Positions 13,492 to 20,618 are shown, numbered from the stretch's first letter. The stretch is 25,928 bases of DNA from Oscillospiraceae bacterium (GCA_003512525.1 DOQG01000068.1:1-25928), one strand, 5' to 3'. Made by a program: numbers and translations. Notes: generated from the letters alone by a model not told the origin.

Positions 13492-14634
13492 ATGCCTGAT
13501 TATAAATCTGTCATAGTATCATCAAACAAGAATAAGAAAAAGAAGAAAAAGAAAAAGGAAAACGCATTCGTTGCGATATTCAAAGGCCTTATACCGTGGA
13601 AAGGCGACAGTATAGGCGAGGTAATAAGGAAGATTGTATTTCTGGTGTCGATAGTTGCACTTTGTGTTGCGGTGTTGATAATAATAGACACATATCTCTT
13701 TAAGCCCAAGCGCGAAAGCGCCGATTATCAGAGCAGTATATTACAGCTTGGCGAGCATGAACCGACAGCCGAGGAGATCAAAAAGCTCCCCGAAAAGGCT
13801 ATAAACACCGAATATGCGCCGTTTTATGCAATAAACAATGATTTTGTGGGCTGGCTCAGCATAAACGGTATAAATGTCAACTATCCTGTAGTACAGGGCA
13901 AAGACAATACTCATTATCTGGAAACTGATTTCTACGGAAATTACAGCAAAAACGGAACTATATTTGCCGATTACGAAAACGAGTTCAAGAACACGGGAGA
14001 AATGTCTGCAAATACGATATTGTACGGTCATAATCTGCGTACCGAAAATTTCTTTGCCGAAATAACCGAGTACAGAAGAGTTGATCTTGACAAGAGCCTT
14101 GAGTTTTTAAAGGCTCACCCTGTTATCGAGTTCAATACGCTGTATGAAAAGGCAAAGTACAAGATATTCTCGGTAATGCTGCTGAACACAAGAGAAGAGT
14201 ACGGCGATGTGTTCAACTATCCCGCGCTTCTCAATTTTGCAAGCAGGGACGAGTTTAATTACTTCACATCCGAATGTCTTGACAGAAGTGAATTTTTTAC
14301 GGGCGTTGATATGAAGTACGGCGATAAGTTCCTTACGCTGTCGACCTGCGAGTTTGAGGTCGGTCTTTATGATATGCGTATCGTAATTGTTGCAAGAAAG
14401 GTGCGCGAGGGCGAGTCGGATGAGTTCACGGCGGACGAGATAGCAAGCTTTAAGCGTAATCCCGATCCCAAGCTGTGTAAAACGATGCGCGAGCTTTATT
14501 ACTATGATGCCGAGTGGAGCGGAAGGTATTGGGATCCTGCGTGGATAGAGGGCTTCAAGAAGGACAGCTCATTTATCACGGACGACAGCGATAAAGATAC
14601 GGATAATACAACTGAGGCGGAGAGCACCGAATAA
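13492..14634 (+). CDS. srtB: class B sortase 4, with poly-lysine tail
   Basis: 380 residues. AAGGAAGG lies seven bases before the ATG. The cytoplasmic tail holds a run of eight lysines (13537-13560 region, an A/G-only stretch) followed by GLIPWKGDSIGEVIRKI, then a membrane segment ('IVFLVSIVALCVAVLIIID'). The sortase domain has His180 (LYGHNL), Cys286 (TLSTCEF) and Arg296 (MRIVIVARK). The C-terminal tail carries 'WSGRYWDPAWIEGFK' and ends in an acidic Thr/Asp/Glu stretch. The NYPVVQGKDNTHYLETDFYG block is nearer to the general class B type than in sortases 1-3, so this may be the ancestral copy. The purine-only tract could be prone to slippage. Confidence 0.93.
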   Translation: MPDYKSVIVSSNKNKKKKKKKKENAFVAIFKGLIPWKGDSIGEVIRKIVFLVSIVALCVAVLIIIDTYLFKPKRESADYQSSILQLGEHEPTAEEIKKLPEKAINTEYAPFYAINNDFVGWLSINGINVNYPVVQGKDNTHYLETDFYGNYSKNGTIFADYENEFKNTGEMSANTILYGHNLRTENFFAEITEYRRVDLDKSLEFLKAHPVIEFNTLYEKAKYKIFSVMLLNTREEYGDVFNYPALLNFASRDEFNYFTSECLDRSEFFTGVDMKYGDKFLTLSTCEFEVGLYDMRIVIVARKVREGESDEFTADEIASFKRNPDPKLCKTMRELYYYDAEWSGRYWDPAWIEGFKKDSSFITDDSDKDTDNTTEAESTE

Positions 14635-14662
14635 TAACTGTTAAAGTGAGGGAGTGGTACAA

Positions 14663-15949
14663 ATGCAGAGAGCATCTATAGGTAAGATTTTGCTGGCGCT
14701 TGTCATAGCCTGTATATATATATACCTGTTTGGAATAGTTCAGGTAGTGCATGTAAGTGCGGACAATGACAGGGAGATAGAAGTGGCTATACCTGAGGTG
14801 ACTGCTTCTGCACAGACGCAGAGAGCTCCCGAAACCACAACGATAAAGCTTCAGAGCGACAAAAAGCCGACGCTCGGCGACCGCAAGGCGCAGACAACAG
14901 CCGCGACAACGGCGCAAACAACTACGACAACCATAAAAAAACGTGTACCTGCACCTGCGGCAACATCGATCGATAATACAGTTGTAGTTCCCGAAACAAC
15001 AACGATAGCTGAAACTCCCGCACCTGAAACTCAGTCGGTCGTTCCCGTGCCTGAAACAACGGTCGCACCGGAAACTACAGCTACACCGCAAACAACTCCT
15101 GCGCCGGAAACCACAGCCGCCGAAGAACCGACACCCGATAACAGCGGAGCGGAACAGTTCACGGTGTATGACCAGGTAACGGGAACGTATAAAACGGGTA
15201 GCGCAAGAGATATAATCGCGGGGGCGGTAGTCGGAGAGATATGGAACGAGTTCCCCGATGAGGCGGTTAAAGCTCAGGCGGTAGCGGAATATACATATAT
15301 CAAAAAGCAGAATGAGATGGGACTGCGTCCCACTGTATCGCTTAAGACGGATATCTATGACAGGATATATAAGCTTGTTGATGAGGTGCTCGGCGAAGCG
15401 ATCTACTATAATGGCGAGATGATACAGAGCGTATTCTATGCATCGTCCTGCGGATATACAAACAGTGCCGAGAACGTATGGAATGTTTACTACCCTTACC
15501 TCGTGAGCGTTGATTGTCCGCTGGACAAGACGACCGACCCCAACTGGGGAAGCACTGACAGCTATTCTTCGGACTATATGAAGAATGCGGTACAGAGCAC
15601 GCTCGGAATTACGCTTACAGGTGACCCGTCAACATGGTTCAAGATAAATTCAACACTTGATAACAGAGAGCACGGCTGGGTAACATCGGTTTCTGTCGGA
15701 GGTATGACAAAGGCTAACGGCAAGACGATCGACGGCAGAGTGATAAGAGAAACAGTGCTCGGATACTCGCTCAAGAGCGCCGCTTTTGAGCTGAAGTATG
15801 ACGCAGGCAGTGACAAGTTTATCTTCACGACCTACGGTCACGGTCACGGTGTGGGTATGTCGCAGTATGGCGCAAAGGCTCTTGCGGAAAACGGCTACAG
15901 CTATAAGCAGATCTTACAGCACTATTTCACAGGTGTGGAGATACACTGA
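14663..15949 (+). CDS. membrane-anchored SpoIID/LytB-domain protein with Thr/Pro linker
   Basis: 428 residues from ATG 14663, preferred over the GTG at 14654 because GAGGGAG sits eight bases before the ATG. It has an N-terminal membrane segment (about 8-27), a long Thr/Pro/Glu linker (about 45-155) with repeated 'PETT' units, then a SpoIID/LytB domain. The domain shows 'DIIAGAVVGEIWNEFPDEAVKAQAVAEYTYI', whose Glu in GEIW matches the catalytic Glu of SpoIID lytic transglycosylases, 'YASSCGYTNSAENVW...YLVSVDCP' with two Cys in the place of known zinc ligands, and the terminal 'GHGHGVGMSQYGAKALAENGYSYKQILQHYFTGVEI'. The known SpoIID cuts peptidoglycan during engulfment. The long linker is unlike SpoIID itself, so a wall-remodelling role beside the sortases is inferred. 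It is the last gene of the operon. Confidence 0.88.
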   Translation: MQRASIGKILLALVIACIYIYLFGIVQVVHVSADNDREIEVAIPEVTASAQTQRAPETTTIKLQSDKKPTLGDRKAQTTAATTAQTTTTTIKKRVPAPAATSIDNTVVVPETTTIAETPAPETQSVVPVPETTVAPETTATPQTTPAPETTAAEEPTPDNSGAEQFTVYDQVTGTYKTGSARDIIAGAVVGEIWNEFPDEAVKAQAVAEYTYIKKQNEMGLRPTVSLKTDIYDRIYKLVDEVLGEAIYYNGEMIQSVFYASSCGYTNSAENVWNVYYPYLVSVDCPLDKTTDPNWGSTDSYSSDYMKNAVQSTLGITLTGDPSTWFKINSTLDNREHGWVTSVSVGGMTKANGKTIDGRVIRETVLGYSLKSAAFELKYDAGSDKFIFTTYGHGHGVGMSQYGAKALAENGYSYKQILQHYFTGVEIH

Positions 15950-15959
15950 GAATGCTTTG

Positions 15960-15990
15960 AAAGGGCACCGCAAGGTGTCCTTTATTTCTG
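15960..15990 (+). terminator. terminator of the sortase operon
   Basis: Stem AAAGGGCACC (15960-15969) with GGTGTCCTTT (15974-15983), one G-U pair, GCAA tetraloop, then ATTTCTG. The U tract is modest, so some read-through is possible. It begins 10 bases after the SpoIID-like stop codon. Confidence 0.6.
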
Positions 15991-15999
15991 CGGTTTTGC

Positions 16000-16028
16000 T
16001 TGCATTATCCGAAATTATATGCTATACT
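16000..16028 (+). promoter_or_regulatory. sigma-A-type promoter for the ABC-F gene
   Basis: TTGCAT (16000-16005), 17-nt spacer, TATACT (16023-16028), about 70 nt ahead of the ATG at 16100. Confidence 0.6.
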
Positions 16029-16099
16029 TTAATTTATATGGTTAAAATACGAACGAAGATGTAAGAAAAAGTAAATGTGTAACAAGAAAGGAAACAAAT

Positions 16100-17713
16100 A
16101 TGATAACAGTATCGGACGTTAGTCTTTCATTCGGCGGACAGATGTTGTTCAAGGACGTAAACCTGCTGTTCACAGCCGGTAACTGCTACGGCGTTATCGG
16201 CGCAAACGGCGCGGGTAAGTCCACATTCTTAAAGATACTTTGCGGAGCGCTCGAGCCCACAACAGGTACAGTCACAGTGCAGGAAGGTCTGCGTATGTCC
16301 GTGCTTAAGCAGGATCACTACGCATATGACGAATATACGGTCCAGGATACCGTAATAATGGGCAATCCCCGCTTGTATGAGGTAATGAAGCAGAAGGACG
16401 CTCTTTATGCGAAGGAGGACTTCACCGAGGAGGATGGCAATCTCGCAAGTGAGCTTGAGGGCGAATTTGCCGAGCTTGGCGGCTGGGAGGCTGAAAGCGA
16501 CGCATCAAAGCTTGTACAGGGTCTTGGTCTTGACGAGAGCATTATGTATTCTCAGATGAGCAGTCTTGCAGGCAATGAAAAGGTCAAGGTACTGCTCGCA
16601 CAGGCACTTTTCGGAAACCCCGACATTATCCTCATGGACGAGCCTACCAACCACCTTGATATTGACGCTGTGGCTTGGCTTGAGGACTTCCTTGCGGAGT
16701 ATTTCGGTACGGTCATAGTCGTATCGCACGACCGTCACTTCCTTAATAATGTTTGTACCCACACGGTAGACATCGACTACACAAAGATAAAGATGTATGT
16801 CGGCAACTACGAGTTCTGGTATGAATCTTCACAGCTTATCCAGAAGATGTTGAAGCAGCAGAACAAGAAGAACGAGGAGAAGATAAAGGAGTTACAGACC
16901 TTTATCCAGCGCTTCTCCGCCAACAAGTCAAAGTCGAAGCAGGCTACATCAAGAAAGAAGCTTATCGACAAGCTGACAGTAGAAGAGCTCCCCGCGTCAA
17001 GCAGACGTTATCCGTTCATCAGCTTTGATATGGAGCGTGAGATAGGCAAGGATATTTTGCAGGTCGAAGGGCTTTCAAAGACGGTTGACGGCGTTAAGGT
17101 GCTCGATCATGTAAGCTTTACTGTCGGCAGAAACGACAAGATCGCCTTTGTAGGCGACAATGAGATCGCAGTTACTACACTGTTCAAGATACTGATGGGC
17201 GAGGAAGAGCCGGACGAGGGCTTTATCAAGTGGGGAAGCACCGCAAGCGTAAGCTACTTCCCTCAGGATAACAGCGCGTTCTTCAACAACTGCAAGCTGT
17301 CCATTCTTGACTGGATAAGACAGTATTCAAAGGACGAAACCGAAACCTATCTGCGCGGCTTCTTAGGTCGTATGCTGTTCTCGGGTGACGATATATTCAA
17401 GAGCGTTGACGTGTTATCCGGCGGTGAGAAGGTACGTTGTATGTTCTCGCGTATGATGCTGTTCCAGTCTAATGTTCTTATCCTTGACAGACCTACAAAC
17501 CACCTCGACCTTGAAAGCATCACCGCTGTAAACAACGGACTTTCGGACTTCAAGGGCAACGTACTGTTCGCTTCTCACGACTATGAGATAGTACAGACGG
17601 TCGCAAACCGTATAATAGAAATCGCCGACAAGGGCTGCTACGACAGACAGGGCACATATGAAGAATATGTTGACTGGAGAAAGGCAAACCACGGCGGCAG
17701 CTTCACACTCTGA
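16100..17713 (+). CDS. ABC-F family ATPase (YbiT-like)
   Basis: A 537-residue soluble protein with two ABC domains and no membrane segment, expected to act on the ribosome. Domain 1 has an intact Walker A (GANGAGKST, K40) and Walker B with Glu181 (LMDEPTNHLDID), but its signature is LAGNEK (156-161). The charged inter-domain linker that reaches the P-site tRNA spans about 250-300 ('KKNEEKIKELQTFIQRF', 'KSKSKQATSRKKLIDKL'). Domain 2 has GDNEIAVTT at 352-360, where the Walker A Lys is Val358, and LILDRPTNHLD, where the catalytic Glu is Arg464; its signature LSGGEK (439-444) is intact. Since each ATP site joins Walker A of one half to the signature of the other, site 1 is complete and site 2 is degenerate. 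Regulatory rather than resistance function is a guess. AAAGGAAA precedes the ATG. Confidence 0.9.
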   Translation: MITVSDVSLSFGGQMLFKDVNLLFTAGNCYGVIGANGAGKSTFLKILCGALEPTTGTVTVQEGLRMSVLKQDHYAYDEYTVQDTVIMGNPRLYEVMKQKDALYAKEDFTEEDGNLASELEGEFAELGGWEAESDASKLVQGLGLDESIMYSQMSSLAGNEKVKVLLAQALFGNPDIILMDEPTNHLDIDAVAWLEDFLAEYFGTVIVVSHDRHFLNNVCTHTVDIDYTKIKMYVGNYEFWYESSQLIQKMLKQQNKKNEEKIKELQTFIQRFSANKSKSKQATSRKKLIDKLTVEELPASSRRYPFISFDMEREIGKDILQVEGLSKTVDGVKVLDHVSFTVGRNDKIAFVGDNEIAVTTLFKILMGEEEPDEGFIKWGSTASVSYFPQDNSAFFNNCKLSILDWIRQYSKDETETYLRGFLGRMLFSGDDIFKSVDVLSGGEKVRCMFSRMMLFQSNVLILDRPTNHLDLESITAVNNGLSDFKGNVLFASHDYEIVQTVANRIIEIADKGCYDRQGTYEEYVDWRKANHGGSFTL

Positions 17714-17733
17714 TAAAACAGGATATATAACAA

Positions 17734-17770
17734 GGCGGACTGTCCTTTTTCGGGCAGTCCGCCGTTTTAT
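17734..17770 (+). terminator. terminator of the ABC-F gene
   Basis: Perfect 12-bp stem GGCGGACTGTCC (17734-17745) with GGGCAGTCCGCC allowing one G-U pair (17752-17763), followed by GTTTTATTT. The convergent minus-strand gene stops right at its far side. Confidence 0.8.
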
Positions 17771-18196
17771 TTAATCCTTGCTGTACCACCAGCTGCCGTA
17801 ATAATCGCCGCTGTTTATCATAATTGATGTATTCTTCTCGTCATCTCTGTGCCAATACAATGCGGCAACGGTACTGCCGTTATCTTTTTGGCTAAGAGTA
17901 TAGCCGTCTGCCGATGCGGTAATATCATTTATCTCAAATGTCTGCTCACCGAGCTTTACCGTTCCGTTCGCACTGCACAGTCCCGCGTTATTCACGGTAA
18001 CAGTTATGTCGATAACGGTATCAAGCTTTGTGCCCTCCGGCATATCACCCTGAACCTCGGCATCGGCGATATGCGTCTTTACAAACGGATTTTCAATATG
18101 TATCGTTTCATTGCGCGGTAAAAACAGTATAAGTCCTGCTGCAACCGCTCCCAGTACGACTAAAACACTTATAATAATTACAATCGTCTTTTTCAT
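17771..18196 (-). CDS. small membrane-anchored protein, paralogue of the broken gene upstream
   Basis: About 141 residues from the ATG at 18196 (MKKTIV), five bases after GGAGG; an ATG directly before it and a GTG at 18217 are possible but less well placed. A membrane segment (about 3-24, 'TIVIIISVLVVLGAVAAGLILFL') is followed by an extracytoplasmic domain of beta character: 'GTKLDTVIDITVTVNNAGLCSANGTVKLGEQTFEINDITASADGYTLSQ' and the ending 'NTSIMINSGDYYGSWWYSKD'. Not a family I recognise. The next gene upstream encodes the same architecture ('TVTVN/SLTTD', 'ANGTVKLG/ADGNLKIG', 'GDYYGSWWYSKD/GDYTGVWYTKKF'). Both are read from the promoter at 18708-18736. Function unknown; the SARP regulator gene lies upstream on the same strand. 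Confidence 0.7.
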   Translation of the reverse strand: MKKTIVIIISVLVVLGAVAAGLILFLPRNETIHIENPFVKTHIADAEVQGDMPEGTKLDTVIDITVTVNNAGLCSANGTVKLGEQTFEINDITASADGYTLSQKDNGSTVAALYWHRDDEKNTSIMINSGDYYGSWWYSKD

Positions 18197-18213
18197 CATT
18201 GCCTCCGGTTTGA

Positions 18214-18667
18214 TCACTCAGCCGAGCTTTCCTTGAGATACTCGGGAATAAACTTCTTGGTATACCACACGCCCGTATAATCGCCCTCGCGGATTATTAT
18301 GTTTATTTTGTCTTCATCATTTGTACTGAAAATAACATCAACGGAATTTTCGGAATTATTTTCCTCTAAAAAATACCCGAATTCTACCTTTGTGGCACTC
18401 GTGACATTTATTGCCCTGTTGCCGATTTTTAAATTGCCGTCTGCCTTATACAGATTATCCTTATCTGTGGTCAGACTGACATTCATCGAAATATTCTCCG
18501 ACGTTTTGTAAGGAGTGCTTCCTTCTTCCGCCACAAGTCCGTTTTCACGCTTGATAAATCACAGTCAAAATGTATGCTTTCGCCTTTAGGCATAAATATT
18601 ATCACGCCCGCAACACCGAGAGCGACCGCAACTGCCGCGCATATAATTAAACAACAAATTTTTTCAT
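18214..18667 (-). pseudogene. frameshifted paralogue of the small membrane-anchored protein
   Basis: AGGAGG (18675-18680) and an ATG at 18667 start MKKFVV, but TAA follows at once (18647-18649). One base earlier the frame continues as LIICAAVAVALGVAGVIIF..., a normal membrane segment, then 'MPKGESIHFDCDLSSVK', where a second shift near 18550 moves the sequence into 'RENGLVAEEGSTPYKTSEN' and on to 'REGDYTGVWYTKKFIPEYLKESSAE'. Joined together these make a full paralogue of the gene downstream. The first break lies in a T run and looks like a one-base loss. Two shifts in 450 bases suggest a true pseudogene. If only the first existed, a sequencing error or phase-variable tract would be possible. 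A residual 106-residue frame (18214-18534) has no signal peptide. Confidence 0.75.
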
Positions 18668-18707
18668 ATAATATCCTCCTGTTTGTGTAAATTAAGTAAC
18701 ATTTTGA

Positions 18708-18736
18708 ATTATATCATTGCTGCCTGTTTTTGTCAA
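18708..18736 (-). promoter_or_regulatory. consensus sigma-A promoter for the small-protein pair
   Basis: On the minus strand TTGACA (18736-18731), exactly 17 nt, then TATAAT (18713-18708). Both hexamers match the consensus perfectly, the best promoter in the window, yet the first gene behind it is broken. Confidence 0.8.
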
Positions 18737-18750
18737 CGAGTGAAACGTTT

Positions 18751-18773
18751 ACTTTTGTAAATTCTACAAAAGT
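18751..18773. promoter_or_regulatory. 9-bp perfect inverted repeat upstream of the consensus promoter
   Basis: ACTTTTGTA (18751-18759) and TACAAAAGT (18765-18773) with loop AATTC. It lies 14 bases upstream of the -35 box of the minus-strand promoter and about 170 bases after the SARP gene's stop, in a 275-bp gap that otherwise shows no gene. It may be an operator; there is no U tract to make it a terminator. Confidence 0.45.
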
Positions 18774-18942
18774 GCGCTGTAAAGTAAGTTAAAGCAGGTT
18801 AGGTTGTAACAATTGTCTAATGCAACTTTATCATTACACGATTTGTTAACTAAATTCAGCATAAACATAGGTGAAAGTTTCACAAGCGGTATTGGATTTC
18901 GGTTTGTTAAAACAACTGCCCCTACACTTGCAGGGGCGAATT

Positions 18943-20136
18943 TCATATTTCCTTGAAATTAAAGTTTACATTTACGCTGTCCATCGTCTTACTGCGTCTG
19001 AACCTTGTCATAATACGTTCCTCAATGCCGTTAAATGAGCTTTCATCGGCTTCAAGCAAAAGCAGAAGATACTGACTTCTGCTGTAGCGTGTATAAACAT
19101 CTCTCATTCTGAGTGAGTTGCTGATGCTGAACGATATCTTATCCATCGCCTTTTCGAGCAGCTTGATATCCTCAAGCTCATTTCCGCTATTATCAACAGC
19201 GGATACAAGACATATGGACAGCTTGCTTTCAAGGCGCATACTTTCACGCTTGTACAGGCGGAATATATATTTGAATATTTCGTACTGGCAGTAGAAAACG
19301 CCTTTGCGTTCCTTGCTGTCATCGCCCGACAGGTCACCGATAACGGCATCAAGATTATTCTGTACATCGTTTCTTGGCTTTACCGTAAGCTCGTAAAGCT
19401 CGGTGAGGTGTGCGCCCGGAGCGGCACCGTACTGCTCCATAAGATATGTGCGAATATAATTATATTGCTTTGCGGCACGCTCATATTCACCCATCGCCAC
19501 AAATGCGCGGATAAGATTTGCGTGCATTTTCTCGTCCGACTGGTCAAGCATCGTTGCGCGTTCGCACAGTGTAATTATCTCGGAGAATTTTCCCATGGGA
19601 TACAAAAGCTGTGCACATTTGTCAACGGCTGAGTTATACAATGCATGAAAATACACGTTTATCGGCTGTACCCATGTTTCGCCTGCCGTCACGGCAAGGT
19701 AGCCGCTGTTATAAAGCGATATCGCCTTTTTGTACATACTTATGCGTCTTGTTCTTGAAAGCGATTCGTCTTCTGCTTTGTTGATGTATTCCTTGAACAA
19801 AGAAGAATCTATCACACATTCATTGCTTTCGATAAAGGTGTATGAGCTGTGACTTCCTGCTATCAGCCTGCCGCCGTCCGGTATCATATCATCAAGCACC
19901 GCCCGCGTCCTGTGAACAAGGGTTTTCAGCGCATTGGCGGGATTTTTGCTGTCCGACCACAAAAGATCGATAAGCTCATTCTGCGTTATCTCTCTTCCAC
20001 GCTGTGATATCAGATATTGGAGCAGAAGCATCATCTTTGAACCTCTGTATTCATTCTCGCACAGTTTTTTGTCGCGATAAGCGATTGAAAACTGACCGAA
20101 CATCGTTATATGTATCTTGTTTGGCAACAGCGTCAC
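18943..20136 (-). CDS. SARP/BTAD-type transcriptional regulator with degenerate GGDEF-like C-terminus
   Basis: 397 residues from GTG 20136 (AGGA six bases upstream); a TTG at 20127 (MPNKIHITMFG) is an equally fair start. Residues about 5-105 form an OmpR-like winged helix of the SARP kind ('IHITMFGQFSIAYRDKKL', 'RGSKMMLLLQYLISQRGREITQNELIDLLW', 'NALKTLVHRTRAVLDD', 'Y.F'). Residues about 110-265 are a BTAD/TPR-like helical domain ('LCERATMLDQSDEKMHANLIRAFVAMGEYERAAKQYNYIRTYLMEQYGAAPG'). The end (about 300-395) aligns by pattern with a GGDEF domain: 'LEKAMDKISFSISNSLRMRDVYTRYSRSQYLLLL', with RYSRSQ at 350-355 where RGGDEF would be, so no cyclase activity is expected. SARP proteins activate nearby operons. 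Likely targets are the small-protein genes downstream or the RNA/pilus region upstream, but this is inference. Confidence 0.85.
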   Translation of the reverse strand: MTLLPNKIHITMFGQFSIAYRDKKLCENEYRGSKMMLLLQYLISQRGREITQNELIDLLWSDSKNPANALKTLVHRTRAVLDDMIPDGGRLIAGSHSSYTFIESNECVIDSSLFKEYINKAEDESLSRTRRISMYKKAISLYNSGYLAVTAGETWVQPINVYFHALYNSAVDKCAQLLYPMGKFSEIITLCERATMLDQSDEKMHANLIRAFVAMGEYERAAKQYNYIRTYLMEQYGAAPGAHLTELYELTVKPRNDVQNNLDAVIGDLSGDDSKERKGVFYCQYEIFKYIFRLYKRESMRLESKLSICLVSAVDNSGNELEDIKLLEKAMDKISFSISNSLRMRDVYTRYSRSQYLLLLLEADESSFNGIEERIMTRFRRSKTMDSVNVNFNFKEI

Positions 20137-20157
20137 CGCCTTTCCTATATTTCATCG

Positions 20158-20181
20158 CGGCAATACAATATCACATTGCCG
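20158..20181 (-). promoter_or_regulatory. hairpin in the leader of the SARP gene
   Basis: CGGCAAT (20158-20164) and ATTGCCG (20175-20181) form a 7-bp stem 22 bases ahead of the start codon on the minus strand. It could influence translation or bind a regulator. No matching promoter hexamers could be fixed with confidence. Confidence 0.35.
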
Positions 20182-20412
20182 TGTTTTCGTGCTAAAGTGA
20201 AAAAATTTTAAGCATAATTCAATTTTTTATCTTTATGTTATACAACAAGCGTTGCAGATTTGGCGATATGTGTAAATTGGTTGCTATATTATGTTAAAAA
20301 AACAGTACTGATTATAGAGCTTTGTGTAATTTTTACCTAATGTGCGTTTTCAAACAGAAAAATGATTGTGCAAAAAGCAGAAACATTATCATTGTTTAGC
20401 TTAAGCACAGGT

Positions 20413-20448
20413 ATGTAACCGAAATGTAACCGCGTTGTGGCATAATAT
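20413..20448 (+). promoter_or_regulatory. 11-bp-spaced direct repeats plus -10, response-regulator-type promoter
   Basis: ATGTAACCG occurs at 20413-20421 and 20424-20432, an exact repeat at 11-bp period, which is the spacing used by OmpR/PhoB-family response regulators and SARP-type winged helices. TAATAT (20443-20448; CATAAT at 20441-20446 is an alternative) begins about 10 nt after the repeats, and no -35 hexamer is present, so the repeats stand where the -35 should be. This fits an activator-dependent promoter for the RNA element just downstream. Confidence 0.5.
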
Positions 20449-20453
20449 GTGCG

Positions 20454-20615
20454 TAAGGTTGAGATGTAGATTAGAGATGATGTCTACCTCACGTTTTTAC
20501 TTTTCTTTCCGTCATGAGAAGCAGCGTTCCGTAGCAGAGGCTACAGGAGATGCTGTTTTTCTTTTTGTGCGGAAAGCGGTTTACAGGCAGGCTCTTTTGA
20601 GCCTGCTGTTTTATT
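20454..20615 (+). ncRNA. candidate structured small RNA
   Basis: In the 520-bp gap between the SARP gene and pilT, this + strand segment can fold into a series of hairpins, each followed by a U tract. Hairpin 1: TGAG and GTAGA (20460-20470, AT bulge) with TCTAC and CTCA (20483-20491), then TTTTT. Hairpin 2: CAGC, TCC and GTAGC (20522-20535) with GCTAC, GGA and GCTG (20540-20555), AGAG loop, then TTTTTCTTTTT. A 7-bp helix CTTTCCG (20505-20511) with CGGAAAG (20570-20576) encloses hairpin 2. Hairpin 3 is the terminator at 20587-20606. No credible protein is encoded: a 62-residue frame here lacks a ribosome binding site. Class unknown; it does not look like a common riboswitch. The 3' end runs toward the convergent pilT gene. 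Confidence 0.45.
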
Positions 20616-20618
20616 TTT
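20587..20618 (+). terminator. terminator of the candidate small RNA
   Basis: Perfect 8-bp stem GCAGGCTC (20587-20594) with GAGCCTGC (20599-20606), TTTT loop, followed by TGTTTTATTTTTT. Confidence 0.8.

Noticed and set aside
14576..15091. Cys/Arg-rich minus-strand frame
   Set aside because: Antisense of the Thr/Pro linker of the SpoIID-domain gene; the composition is an artefact of ACA/ACG/GAA repeats.
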